From NCBI GenBank assembly GCA_018818785.1, contig JAHIRF010000011.1, forward strand, positions 1 through 64,000: a stretch of 64,000 nucleotides of DNA. The letters run 5' to 3'. The notes beneath the pieces were generated by a model that worked only from the letters and a program-made list of their open reading frames with translations, was not told the DNA's origin and searched no databases. Both the position numbers and the translations under genes were made by a program. The stretch's first letter is position 1, and every line of letters begins with the position of its first letter. Positions 1 to 7,684 of this stretch are shown here, piece after piece. This stretch comes from Thermoplasmatota archaeon. GTDB lineage: Archaea; Thermoplasmatota; Thermoplasmata; UBA10834.

Positions 1-1114
1 GTCTGGATCTCAGCGCCGCCTTTAGGAGAGCGAATGTGTCGACCCTGCTTTCCTCGGGGCCGAAGTCTCTTGTAGCAAGACGCTGCCAGACCTTGTGAGG
101 TACTTGCATCTCGATGGTGTCTTCGGCCGTGTAGACTTTGCTGTCATACTTGATGAATGGCAGGACGGCGCTCATCGTCGAAGTCTTACCCGACGCAGTC
201 TCCCCGCAGAAGAATATACTCATCCCTTCTTCCAGGCAAAGCCAGAGATATGCGGCTTCTTGAGCGCTGATGGTATTCCACGTTATGAGTTGGGTGATGC
301 TTATGGGATCTTCTGCGAACTTTCTGATGGAGAAGCTAGGTCCCTTGACACTGACATCATCGGCATAGATTAGATTGATTCTCGATCCATCTTCAAGAGT
401 GCCATCGATGATCGGTCGTGCCATCGATGCGGGCCTCCCAATCCTCTCGCTTAGCGCCCTCACGTAATTGTCAAGCTCTTCCATCGATTCGAATTTGACA
501 TTGGTTGGCATGGCCTGGAAGATCTTGTGAACAAGGGATACATTGTCGTGACCTATGCAATGGATATCCTCGATGTACGGGTCACGCAGGAGTGGCTCCA
601 GAGGTCCTGCTAAGATGATGTTCTGTTTCGCATGATACCTTATGAGCTCCCATTCTCTTTCGGTGACGTACACCTTTGGTTCGGTGAAGAGGTCTCCGAA
701 CAGTCTCTTCTTCGGGGTGCCCTCCTCAGCATCCTCGGTCACCTCGGTCGATTCGTCTATCAGCTTCATCAGGTTGGATTCGAACTGCTGGGTCGATTCA
801 TGAGGGTCCATGTATACGGCCTTGTTGTAGACCTGCTGGATGATAGATTTGAACCTCTTTTCCAGCTCTTGGTTGAGCTGGGGCTGCACCGAGGTGTAAC
901 TGAGGGGGATGCTCTTGGTCGAGAATATATGCACGAACAATGGGTCTCCGATTGGATGGATGACATTGACGTCCTGCTCGTCCCCCATTTCTCTAGTCAG
1001 CGTGGCATGGAATTCTGGAGGAGACCTATGTTTCCTAACGAACTCTTGAACATAGGTCATCAGGTGCGGGTTCTTCCTCATGGCCCTCTTAAAACCCGCA
1101 TCTTCTGCTGGCAT
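1..1114 (-). CDS. flaI: Second archaellum motor ATPase FlaI/ArlI (3' end beyond window)
   Basis: Not in the ORF track because it has no stop inside the window. Translating the minus strand from the ATG at 1114 (MPAEDAGFKRAMRKNPHL) gives about 371 residues without a stop, closely matching the FlaI encoded next door. Visible motifs are the PIIDGTLEDGSRIN segment, Walker A GETASGKT and the ATRDFGPEESRVDTFALLK stretch of secretion ATPases; Walker B lies past the edge. FlaI is a hexameric ATPase that powers archaellum assembly and rotation together with FlaJ and FlaH. It has its own leader with a TATA box and a partial GAGAATCA-like motif, so it may be transcribed separately. It could serve a second FlaJ or a pilus-like machine. 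The family call is secure; the role relative to its paralogue is unknown. Confidence 0.9.
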   Translation of the reverse strand, partial: MPAEDAGFKRAMRKNPHLMTYVQEFVRKHRSPPEFHATLTREMGDEQDVNVIHPIGDPLFVHIFSTKSIPLSYTSVQPQLNQELEKRFKSIIQQVYNKAVYMDPHESTQQFESNLMKLIDESTEVTEDAEEGTPKKRLFGDLFTEPKVYVTEREWELIRYHAKQNIILAGPLEPLLRDPYIEDIHCIGHDNVSLVHKIFQAMPTNVKFESMEELDNYVRALSERIGRPASMARPIIDGTLEDGSRINLIYADDVSVKGPSFSIRKFAEDPISITQLITWNTISAQEAAYLWLCLEEGMSIFFCGETASGKTSTMSAVLPFIKYDSKVYTAEDTIEMQVPHKVWQRLATRDFGPEESRVDTFALLKAALRSR

Positions 1115-1238
1115 CCTCTCCCATCCATTGAGGCATGATAGTGTCGCGCCCACTGGTGACCGTTCTGGTGCATGACATGATCAGAGGTGCACCTGTGGAG
1201 CGTATGCTCGGTGGCCTCGGATACTCATCCCTGGCGGG

Positions 1239-1251
1239 CCGTTATAAGTAT
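1239..1251 (-). promoter_or_regulatory. TATA-like promoter for the second flaI
   Basis: The minus strand reads ATACTTATAACGG, a good archaeal TATA box about 125 bases before the flaI start at 1114. Thirteen bases upstream sits GTGAGAATT, a variant of the motif found before the archaellin genes. The 1115-1307 gap holds nothing else recognisable. Confidence 0.45.
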
Positions 1252-1307
1252 TAGTGCCCAATTCTCACGCCTGACTATCACAACAAGGAAACAAGGTCGT
1301 CCCCCCT

Positions 1308-2939
1308 TCACACGGTGAATGGCAACCCAGAGATGCCTTCCTTCTGAAACGCTCTTATTATTTCGTTGGCGGTCTTATACGCTGTCATATTCGTCTCGAT
1401 CATCTTCTCGATTATGCGCGCCCTCAAGGCGAGCTCCTTGTAGATGTCCCTCTTATCCTTGTATCCCCTCTTGACCGCAATCTTCTCCTCAAGAATGAAC
1501 GAATTGTTCATGCCTCTGAATACATGTTGGTCGCTGACAGGATTCCACACGAACACGGCTCTTGTCATCACACCGCCCATCGATTCGCTGTAACCGAGGA
1601 TCTCCTCGACAGCCAAGGTTCTCCTGATGAGTTTGCCTCCTCTGTAGACCCCTGCCTGGAACACTGCGACATTAAGGTTGTCCATGCTCGTAATGGGCAC
1701 ACTGATCGGTGCGCCAGTGAACCTCTGAATCATCCTCTTCACGGATGCGGCGTGGAATGTAGCCATGACTGGAATGCCCGTCTGCATTGCCTGGAACGCG
1801 ACGTTTCCCTCCTTCCCTCTGATCTCACCGACTATGATGTAATTCGGTCTCGACCTCAGGCCTGATTTGAGCAGCGCAAAAGTATCCACTCTGCTATCTT
1901 CGGGGCCGAACTCTCTCGTGGACAATTGCTGCCAGACTTCATGAGGTGGCTGCACCTCGAGGGTGTCCTCTGCGGAGAATATCTTCTGATCATACCTTAT
2001 GAACGGGAATATCGCATTGAGTAACGTGGTCTTACCTGAGGCAGTCTCGCCGCAGACGAACACACTCATTCCGTTCTCGAGACATAGCCAGAGATAGGCC
2101 GCTTGCTGTGGTGAGATGGTATTCCACCCTGCGAGTTGTGCGACGCTGAGCGGCTCAGTCGAGAATTTTCTAATCGTGAATGTGGGGCCATTTACACTGA
2201 CGTCGTCTGCGTAGATGATGTTGATACGCGATCCATCCGGAAGGGCACCGTCGATTATCGGTCTCGAGATCGACGCAGGTCTCCCCATCCTCTCGCTCAT
2301 TCCTTTTGCGTATTTGTCTAAATCCACCAACGCATCGAATCTGACGTTTGTCTCCACCATTCCCATTACCTTATGGTATAGGTTGACCTTCCCAAGGCCG
2401 ACACAGTGGATATCTTCGATGTACGGGTCTCTGAGCACCGGTTCGAGCGCCCCGTTCTGTAGAATGTTCCTCTTGACATAATACTCGATTATCTCGAAAT
2501 CGTTCTCTGGCATGTAGACCTTGCTATTCGGTTTGAATAGCTGCGCGACCTTGGATGGCGGTCGCCTTTCCGTGACTTCCACGATCTCTCCGAGGAGCTT
2601 ATCGAGCACTTCATTGAATTCGGCATCTGTGGTATGTGTCTTCTCCTTTCCGGACTTGACGAATATATGATTGACAACATTGTCGTAGTGCTTCGTCAGT
2701 TCAGGGGTCAGCACGGGTTGTATGGTGTCGTACTTATGCCCCTCATCCTTTGATCCATGCAGGTGTATGAATATGGGGTCGCCCACGGGGTACACGACAT
2801 CCACTGTGGTCTCCTTGCCGAGATCTCTGCTGAGCGTGTCCATGAACTTCGGGGTCTGCGTCGTGTTCTGAGCGTACTCCTGGAGATACACGTTGAGGTG
2901 CGGGTTGCGTTCAAGTACTCTGCTGAATTTGGCTGGCAT
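1308..2939 (-). CDS. flaI: Archaellum motor ATPase FlaI/ArlI
   Basis: Type II/IV secretion-family ATPase that drives archaellin assembly and archaellum rotation at the cytoplasmic membrane. The 543-residue product (start at 2939) carries Walker A GETASGKT at about 297-304 and the Walker B region IIVGEIRG near 368-375. I prefer ATG 2939 (MPAKFSRVLERN) to the longer ORF start at 2972: GAGGT lies 7 bases upstream, the paralogue aligns from this point, and the FlaH stop is at 2950. It directly follows flaH, the usual order, but the next gene is another flaI rather than flaJ. The strong match to the neighbouring paralogue implies tandem duplication. Confidence 0.96.
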   Translation of the reverse strand: MPAKFSRVLERNPHLNVYLQEYAQNTTQTPKFMDTLSRDLGKETTVDVVYPVGDPIFIHLHGSKDEGHKYDTIQPVLTPELTKHYDNVVNHIFVKSGKEKTHTTDAEFNEVLDKLLGEIVEVTERRPPSKVAQLFKPNSKVYMPENDFEIIEYYVKRNILQNGALEPVLRDPYIEDIHCVGLGKVNLYHKVMGMVETNVRFDALVDLDKYAKGMSERMGRPASISRPIIDGALPDGSRINIIYADDVSVNGPTFTIRKFSTEPLSVAQLAGWNTISPQQAAYLWLCLENGMSVFVCGETASGKTTLLNAIFPFIRYDQKIFSAEDTLEVQPPHEVWQQLSTREFGPEDSRVDTFALLKSGLRSRPNYIIVGEIRGKEGNVAFQAMQTGIPVMATFHAASVKRMIQRFTGAPISVPITSMDNLNVAVFQAGVYRGGKLIRRTLAVEEILGYSESMGGVMTRAVFVWNPVSDQHVFRGMNNSFILEEKIAVKRGYKDKRDIYKELALRARIIEKMIETNMTAYKTANEIIRAFQKEGISGLPFTV

Positions 2940-2949
2940 CGTCGCTACC

Positions 2950-3648
2950 TCACACGACGGAAGTGATCTCAATGACCATTCCGACGTTCGGCTCTATCCT
3001 GAATCCAACCACTGGCGATACCCTGAATTGTGTGCCCCCGAACCTCTTCACCATGATGCTCCTCGATATCATCCCGCCAACCTGTGAGACGACAATGCTC
3101 AGGTAGACATGGCTATCGGATTCGAAAGGAGCCAATGATTTCGTCTCGATTTCCTGCGGGTCGACCGTGATGACGATGCTCTTCCCCATCCCCGTCAGCT
3201 TCTTGAAGAACGAAAGGACCTTTATGCTATTGTCTTCTCCGCGAAGGCTGTTGCTCACAAGGCTGGAGAAGGTATCGATTATCGTTATGTCGCTCTTGTA
3301 CAATTCCTCTGAACTGATCAGCATGCCCAGGAAGTCCTTTCGGCTATTGCCTGTTCCTACAAGAGGGTAGACGGGCACGAATTTGAGCTTGCCATTCAAC
3401 AACCACGATGCGATCGGATAATCCAGGGAATACATCTGGTTGATGAAATCCTTGACCGTCAGTTCCGTGGAAATGCAGGTGACCGAATACTGGTTTGACA
3501 GGAATCCGTAGATCATGCGCTGTACGATGGCGCTTTTCCCATTGCCATGAGCGCCTTCGATCAGAGTGATAGTTCCCGCAGGGAGACCTTGACCTAACTG
3601 ATCATGCAGGTCGTCTCTAGGTATCTGGAGCTTATAGGTCTCTCCCAT
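2950..3648 (-). CDS. flaH: Archaellum ATP-binding regulator FlaH/ArlH
   Basis: KaiC-like RecA-fold protein of 232 residues that forms a ring with FlaI in the archaellum motor and regulates assembly or rotation by nucleotide binding. Walker A is seen as GAHGNGKS at residues 32-39 and a Walker B-like SDITIIDTF near residue 120. The length is normal for the family. It lies between flaG (15 bases away) and flaI (start just beyond its stop) in one tight minus-strand operon. No odd features are seen. Confidence 0.95.
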   Translation of the reverse strand: MGETYKLQIPRDDLHDQLGQGLPAGTITLIEGAHGNGKSAIVQRMIYGFLSNQYSVTCISTELTVKDFINQMYSLDYPIASWLLNGKLKFVPVYPLVGTGNSRKDFLGMLISSEELYKSDITIIDTFSSLVSNSLRGEDNSIKVLSFFKKLTGMGKSIVITVDPQEIETKSLAPFESDSHVYLSIVVSQVGGMISRSIMVKRFGGTQFRVSPVVGFRIEPNVGMVIEITSVV

Positions 3649-3663
3649 TGGGGAGCCACCTCA

Positions 3664-4110
3664 CTAGATCCGGAAGCTGAGTCTGTCCATTATGCCGTTT
3701 TCCGTCGTCACAGTGACCGTATGATCCCCCGATGCCAAAGTCTGGTCGATGGTGATCAATATCACGCTAGACGGATCCCAATACGACGATGTGTTCCCGC
3801 TCAGCGAAAGGGTGTAATCCGTGACCACCATGCCATCCAGCATTACAGTGATATAGTTTTGGTTCAGAACCGTATTGCCTAGGTTCTTGACATATATCCT
3901 CACCGGATCGTTGGGCACGTTCGTAGGGTCATTGATGATCGATATCTCTGTCAGCATCTCTTTCTGGATATTGTCACTCTTCTGATCGATTCCACTCGTG
4001 ATGCCGTATACGCTGTTGGCAGCTGCGGCCACGACAGCAGACGCTACTATGACGGCTGACACGAAGAATATCAACTGTGTCGACGCACCACTTGCGCCCA
4101 TTATTCCCAC
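3664..4110 (-). CDS. flaG: Archaellar stator protein FlaG/ArlG
   Basis: A 148-residue protein with an N-terminal membrane helix (STQLIFFVSAVIVASAVVAA) and a single extracellular beta-sandwich ending in VTTENGIMDRLSFRI, the typical FlaG/FlaF ending. FlaG forms filaments that are capped by FlaF and anchor the motor in the pseudoperiplasm. Length and order (after flaF, before flaH) are normal. The gap to flaF is 3 bases, so translation is probably coupled. Confidence 0.93.
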   Translation of the reverse strand: MGIMGASGASTQLIFFVSAVIVASAVVAAAANSVYGITSGIDQKSDNIQKEMLTEISIINDPTNVPNDPVRIYVKNLGNTVLNQNYITVMLDGMVVTDYTLSLSGNTSSYWDPSSVILITIDQTLASGDHTVTVTTENGIMDRLSFRI

Positions 4111-4113
4111 CTC

Positions 4114-5307
4114 TCAGAGCATGATGATATCTGATATCCCATTCTCAACCACCACCTTCACGCTCGTACCGAGCCTCTCGATCACGAGCCCATTCACACT
4201 ATCTGACACGAATATCTTGCCCGTTGCGTCCACCCCCCAAACCGAATCGCTGAGGCCCTCATCTATTGTGCCTCTCATCGTACCGTTCTCATAGGCGACG
4301 AGTATCTCGTCGCTGTTGTTCGTTATGAACAAGCTCCTTTCATCGAGACCCCCGGCACTGACGGATATGTCCGTTGTCGATGAGAGCATGCCGGACCCGA
4401 TTATCTGCGCTCCTTCACTTCCGTCGAGTCCATACCTGTCGATATGGTTGCTTCCAGAGCTGTTGTCAAGAACGAATATGTATGCGCCTACGGTGATGTC
4501 TATCGGACTGGTCATCGTGCCGCCGTTGGCGATTAGTTGATCGACGAAGACGCCGGTCGATATATTGAATCTGTCTATGTGGTCGAAGTTGTCGATCATG
4601 TAGATGTAGTCAGAATCGATTGCGAATGATACTGGTGTTGATGCGTTTGTCGCATCCGAGACGAACACATCGACCCAGTTTCCGTCTGTGTCGAATCTAT
4701 CTATGTGTGACGCCTCGTCTAGAACGTATAGATACTCACCGAATACTTTGATGTCACTGGGTGCCACCATGTGTGCGCTGTCAGTGATTGTGAAACTGAA
4801 TGTGCCAGTAAGGGTGAAAACGTCAATGCTGTTTCCGTCAAGGACATATGCGCATTCGCCAACCGATAAGCTAGTTGGCGAGGAAAGCTGTGCATCGTTC
4901 GCAACGAGGTTTCTTAGACCTACGTCAGAATCGAAGTCTATCAATGGGTCGTTGACGGTGATCGTGAGCACCTCGAGTGGCAGCCAGATGTCGGTTGTCT
5001 TGCCTTCGATGTCTGTGATGAATGAAGACATGAACAGGCCGCTGACGAGGAGGTTCGATTCGCTTATCTCAAGGGCGATGCTTCCTGTATTCTGCACCAG
5101 GACCTCGAGATCATTCGTGTCGCGATAGTAATTCACGTCGATTATACTGATTTGAGTCTGCGATCTCTCGCTCATATCATCGTATCTTTCATCCAAAGAC
5201 ACGGTTACTTTATCAAACGCATCGGTTACCGAGGCGTAAAGAATAGAAAAAAGAATGAGAAAGGCGGCGAGGAAAATCGCCATTGTAGCCGAGACACTAA
5301 ACCCCAT
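4114..5307 (-). CDS. flaF: Archaellar stator protein FlaF/ArlF with inserted beta-propeller-like domain
   Basis: The 397-residue product is far longer than ordinary FlaF (about 130-170). Residues 1-30 form the membrane helix, and about 30-125 are the first strands of the FlaF sandwich (ISIIDVNYYRDTNDLEVLVQNTGS). From about 130 to 375 there are some five repeats of the type YVLD..SHIDRFDTDGNWVD, like an NHL/six-bladed propeller. The chain then returns to the final FlaF strand (VKVVVENGISDIIML), which matches the end of FlaG. The propeller is thus inserted inside the sandwich, not appended. FlaF is known to bind S-layer protein and anchor the stator. The insert may widen that contact with the cell wall, which is inference. 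A GGAGGG site precedes ATG 5307; the gene overlaps the upstream flaC/D gene by 11 bases. Confidence 0.88.
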   Translation of the reverse strand: MGFSVSATMAIFLAAFLILFSILYASVTDAFDKVTVSLDERYDDMSERSQTQISIIDVNYYRDTNDLEVLVQNTGSIALEISESNLLVSGLFMSSFITDIEGKTTDIWLPLEVLTITVNDPLIDFDSDVGLRNLVANDAQLSSPTSLSVGECAYVLDGNSIDVFTLTGTFSFTITDSAHMVAPSDIKVFGEYLYVLDEASHIDRFDTDGNWVDVFVSDATNASTPVSFAIDSDYIYMIDNFDHIDRFNISTGVFVDQLIANGGTMTSPIDITVGAYIFVLDNSSGSNHIDRYGLDGSEGAQIIGSGMLSSTTDISVSAGGLDERSLFITNNSDEILVAYENGTMRGTIDEGLSDSVWGVDATGKIFVSDSVNGLVIERLGTSVKVVVENGISDIIML

Positions 5308-6520
5308 GAAAGCCCTCCAGACTCTCCTTGAACTTCGATATGTTCTGTTCGAGGGAGTTTAGCCTATCTTTGTCGACTTCGAGCCCTGCTATCTTCTGGA
5401 CGAACAGGAGTGACTTCAGATGGTCGTCGGCTGACAGGCGCCAGTCTTCGACCTTCTTGTAGGGTGCTGCTTGTGGTGGGGGTAGATCCCTGAAGACATC
5501 CTCACGGACCTCTTCTTGGCCCATGTATTTCGTGACGTCCTGCAACTCACCACGGGCATAGGACATGATTTCTGATTTCACATCCTCGCTTATCCACCCT
5601 ACGTCTACGTAGTAGTCAAGGGCGAGTGATATCCTGTCTCTTGTCAAGCGTTCGAACAGGAATTCTATCCAGCGCATGACAAGGACTAAGGTGAGGTAAT
5701 CGTGTGGTATGTATGCCAGCAAAGGCTTCTTGTTATGCTTGCTCCTTGCTGCCGCACGCACCTGTCTCTCATATCTCTCGTCGGTCGATGTCTTGTCCAT
5801 CGTCGGTGGAGTATCTCTCCTTTGTCCAATCGATACTGTCTCCAAGGGCATTGTCGACGTCCCTGGCTCCCACGGGGTGGCGTCCCTACTCTTCTTTGAT
5901 GCCGCGCTCCTAGCTGAAGATGGCGTGTCGATCTCCCCTTCGCCGAACGGTCTGAACTCAGGGATATCCCCGTCGAGCTCGATCGTTCCGAACGAGATCT
6001 CGTCAGCTGGCTTCTCCGTCTGCTTCTCCACTGGTTTGGGAGGAGACTGTTCCTTCGGAGGAGCTTCTTTCTCTGACATATCAATGAACGGATTGAACTT
6101 CGCGGAGACGACTTCGTATACTGACAGGAGCTTTCTGATGTCCTGATCCATCTGGGTGAGTTTATCTCTGACCTTCGAGTTCTCGTTCCGCTCATTCGTC
6201 AGAGCGGAGTCGATTCTCCCGATCTTGTCTTCGATCTCTTCCAGACGACCCATGAGCTCGCTGAGCTCTTTTACACCAGTAAGTCCTCCCTCACCCGAGC
6301 TATCGTCTTCGAGGTAGTCCTCATCGTCGGTGGGCGACACTATATCTGATCCGTCGCTCCCTTCTGCTGCGTCATCGAAAGTCTCCCCTTCCGTATCATC
6401 GAACTCGTCCTCGAAGTCTTTCAACTTCCTACGAGCTGAGGAACCATCTTTTCCAGGTTTCTTGCGGAACAGGCCGGCCATTTTCGATACACCTAACCCC
6501 GTGCAGTCCTGGGAAAACAT
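5297..6520 (-). CDS. flaD: Archaellum accessory protein FlaC/D/E (switch-complex component)
   Basis: A 407-residue protein with a charged, acidic N-terminal part, a predicted coiled coil around residues 85-130 and a C-terminal FlaD/E domain (from HDYLTLVLVMRWIEFLFERL to LEQNISKFKESLEGF). FlaC/D/E form the cytoplasmic ring that links CheF-type chemotaxis signals to the motor. The start at 6520 is supported by GAGGTGA six bases upstream; that site lies inside a perfect 12-bp hairpin, so translation may be gated. An internal ATG at 6481 would give MAGLFRKKPGK with only a weak GGTG site. The gene follows an archaellin by 74 bases and overlaps flaF by 11. Confidence 0.88.
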   Translation of the reverse strand: MFSQDCTGLGVSKMAGLFRKKPGKDGSSARRKLKDFEDEFDDTEGETFDDAAEGSDGSDIVSPTDDEDYLEDDSSGEGGLTGVKELSELMGRLEEIEDKIGRIDSALTNERNENSKVRDKLTQMDQDIRKLLSVYEVVSAKFNPFIDMSEKEAPPKEQSPPKPVEKQTEKPADEISFGTIELDGDIPEFRPFGEGEIDTPSSARSAASKKSRDATPWEPGTSTMPLETVSIGQRRDTPPTMDKTSTDERYERQVRAAARSKHNKKPLLAYIPHDYLTLVLVMRWIEFLFERLTRDRISLALDYYVDVGWISEDVKSEIMSYARGELQDVTKYMGQEEVREDVFRDLPPPQAAPYKKVEDWRLSADDHLKSLLFVQKIAGLEVDKDRLNSLEQNISKFKESLEGFHGV

Positions 6521-6523
6521 CTT

Positions 6524-6550
6524 CCCTCACCTCTTGGAAAGAGGTGAGGG
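6524..6550 (-). promoter_or_regulatory. Hairpin sequestering the flaC/D ribosome-binding site
   Basis: Perfect 12-bp inverted repeat with a 3-base loop (AAGAGGTGAGGG pairs with CCCTCACCTCTT). On the minus strand the 3' arm contains the GAGGTGA ribosome-binding site, six bases before the ATG at 6520. Folding would hide the site. It may act as a translational valve or an RNA processing/stability element between archaellins and motor genes. Confidence 0.65.
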
Positions 6551-6564
6551 GGAGAAATCTCCCC
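6549..6564 (-). promoter_or_regulatory. Second hairpin after archaellin gene
   Basis: GGGGAGA and TCTCCCC form a perfect 7-bp stem separated by two bases, just upstream of and sharing two bases with the 12-bp hairpin. No U-tract follows, so it fits an mRNA stability or attenuation element better than a classical terminator. Confidence 0.45.
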
Positions 6565-6594
6565 AAATTGGGATTTGATTGAGCTAGCGTCTCT

Positions 6595-7215
6595 CTACTT
6601 GAGCACCACTACGCTGCTTGCCTCGAGGGTCGAAGGAGCAGTTATCTCCAGATATGTCGGCACGCCGTGCTTGGGGATCAACAGGAGTGTCAGCTGTTCC
6701 TGTGGGTCAAGCACCATATCGATGCCACTTGTTGCGTTCACGTCGATTTCAATCTGGAAGACATCTCCAGCGGTCATCATGACTGCAGTGGTTGACGGAT
6801 CCATGTCTCTGAGCTCAGATGCTGTGAACTCTGTCGCAGATGCAGCAGATGCGTATGAGAGCGTTATTTCTGATGCCACGCCTCCACCAATCGTCTGCGT
6901 AACCTCAATTATCGTGTTCTCGAGGTTGATGCCCGGGCTGCCAGCGATCAAAGCTATCTTTATGTAGAGGTGGTCAACCGCAGGTGCGCCATCTGTCGAT
7001 CCCCATACAGCAAGGACCTTGAACCCTGCAGCAACGTCCTGTATGGCCTCGTCACCAGTCGACTCGGCCTGCTGTTGCAGCTTGTATGCGGTCTGAACCA
7101 AGACACCCGCTGCCACAGCGGCAACGATTATCATGGCAATGAAGATAAGAAGGGTTCCAACACCCATCTCGCCTTCCTCTTCCATTTTTCTCTTTTTCCA
7201 CGCTAATTTGTTCAT
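6595..7215 (-). CDS. flaB: Archaellin (archaellum filament subunit)
   Basis: Filament subunit of about 206 residues. The class III signal peptide is KKRKMEEEG followed by [21 protein letters not shown], with Gly at -1 and +3 as preferred by the archaellin peptidase FlaK/PibD. The hydrophobic helix is followed by a small beta-rich domain ending in [25 protein letters not shown] 7215 is chosen because GGAGG lies 9 bases upstream; the longer ORF start at 7239 includes the ribosome-binding site. It is very similar to the archaellin at 10285-10926. A leader of more than 300 bases precedes it, and it is the first gene of the flaB-flaD-flaF-flaG-flaH-flaI run. Confidence 0.94.
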   Translation of the reverse strand: MNKLAWKKRKMEEEGEMGVGTLLIFIAMIIVAAVAAGVLVQTAYKLQQQAESTGDEAIQDVAAGFKVLAVWGSTDGAPAVDHLYIKIALIAGSPGINLENTIIEVTQTIGGGVASEITLSYASAASATEFTASELRDMDPSTTAVMMTAGDVFQIEIDVNATSGIDMVLDPQEQLTLLLIPKHGVPTYLEITAPSTLEASSVVVLK

Positions 7216-7547
7216 ATTTCTATTCCTCCAACTTTGCATCTCTTTCCCGGGTCACGTACCCGAGGGACGTTCGGCACCCAGCCGACGAGGAGATCGTCCG
7301 AGCCGATCCTAGCTCTCCTGCCTATTGACAGGACATCGAGAGCGTCCGCTACCCGATGGTGTGTCCAAAAAGCACGGTTTCAACGCCCGCAGCGAGTCTT
7401 GCCTAGTACTGGAGCGATCACATAACTCCTGGCGACAGCCAGACCGTTCCATCCTAACTGGTCCTCTCGCCTCACCTCCGATGGTAACCGCCGCCGTGCC
7501 CTTGCAGCGGGGAGTGAGAGAGATGCACCCCTCAAGGTTGTGCTTGA
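7216..7547 (-). other. Long GC-rich 5' leader of the flaB-motor operon
   Basis: About 330 bases between repeat A and the archaellin start, expected to be transcribed from the TATA box near 7604. It contains short inverted repeats (for example CTCAAG/CTTGAG) and the degenerate TAGCGGA-GCTCTCGA element. An 81-codon reading frame (7309-7554) looks low-complexity, has no homology I recognise and overlaps repeat A, so I do not call it a gene. A 10-mer, CGAGAGGACC, equals the core of the 23S rRNA sarcin-ricin loop, with only loose gapped resemblance beyond it. The role is unknown. Confidence 0.45.
7333..7353 (-). repeat. Leader element 2, copy A
   Basis: Minus strand reads GGTAGCGGACGCTCTCGATG; 18 of 21 bases match the copy at 9451-9471, in the same orientation relative to the downstream archaellin gene. 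It may be a shared leader structure or a remnant of duplication. Confidence 0.4.
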
Positions 7548-7575
7548 GAGGCACTATCCACAGGGCATGTAGACC
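7548..7575 (-). repeat. 28-bp archaellin-locus repeat, copy A (inverted relative to B and C)
   Basis: Minus strand begins GGTCTACATGCCCTGTGGAT and is identical over 28 bases to copy B on the plus strand at 9546-9573. It has imperfect dyad symmetry (GG-CTA ... TAG--CC). It lies immediately downstream of the predicted transcription start of the flaB-motor operon. Together A and B flank the fibronectin-type archaellin gene as an inverted pair, the geometry of an invertible segment. Confidence 0.7.
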
Positions 7576-7595
7576 TCTCTCGAGTCTTACTATCA

Positions 7596-7612
7596 GAAAT
7601 ATATATCTTAAA
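7596..7612 (-). promoter_or_regulatory. Promoter of the flaB-motor operon
   Basis: Minus strand reads TTTAAGATATATATTTC, a strong archaeal TATA element. Transcription would start about 25 bases further on, near 7578, just before repeat A. The ATGAGAATCA motif is about 40 bases upstream. Confidence 0.6.
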
Positions 7613-7648
7613 CATTAGTATACAAATATCTAGAAAAATTATGAGGAG

Positions 7649-7658
7649 TGATTCTCAT
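7649..7658 (-). promoter_or_regulatory. GAGAATCA motif, site 1
   Basis: ATGAGAATCA on the minus strand, upstream of the flaB-operon promoter. Identical decamers occur at 11172-11181 and 11779-11788. It is a candidate operator for the two winged-helix regulators nearby. Confidence 0.45.
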
Positions 7659-7684
7659 AGGTGATTTGCGTCTTCGCCAAATCA

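Noticed and set aside
632-1138. 168-codon plus-strand frame
   Set aside because: Antisense shadow of the second flaI, whose minus-strand translation matches a known family over its whole length.
7240-7540. A 23S rRNA fragment in the flaB leader
   Set aside because: Only one 10-base exact match and a loose gapped similarity; without an alignment search it cannot be claimed as rRNA, so it is only listed as a weak observation.
7309-7554. 81-codon minus-strand reading frame in the flaB leader
   Set aside because: Composition rich in Arg, Cys and Ser without a fold pattern, overlaps repeat A and leader structures, no convincing ribosome-binding site.
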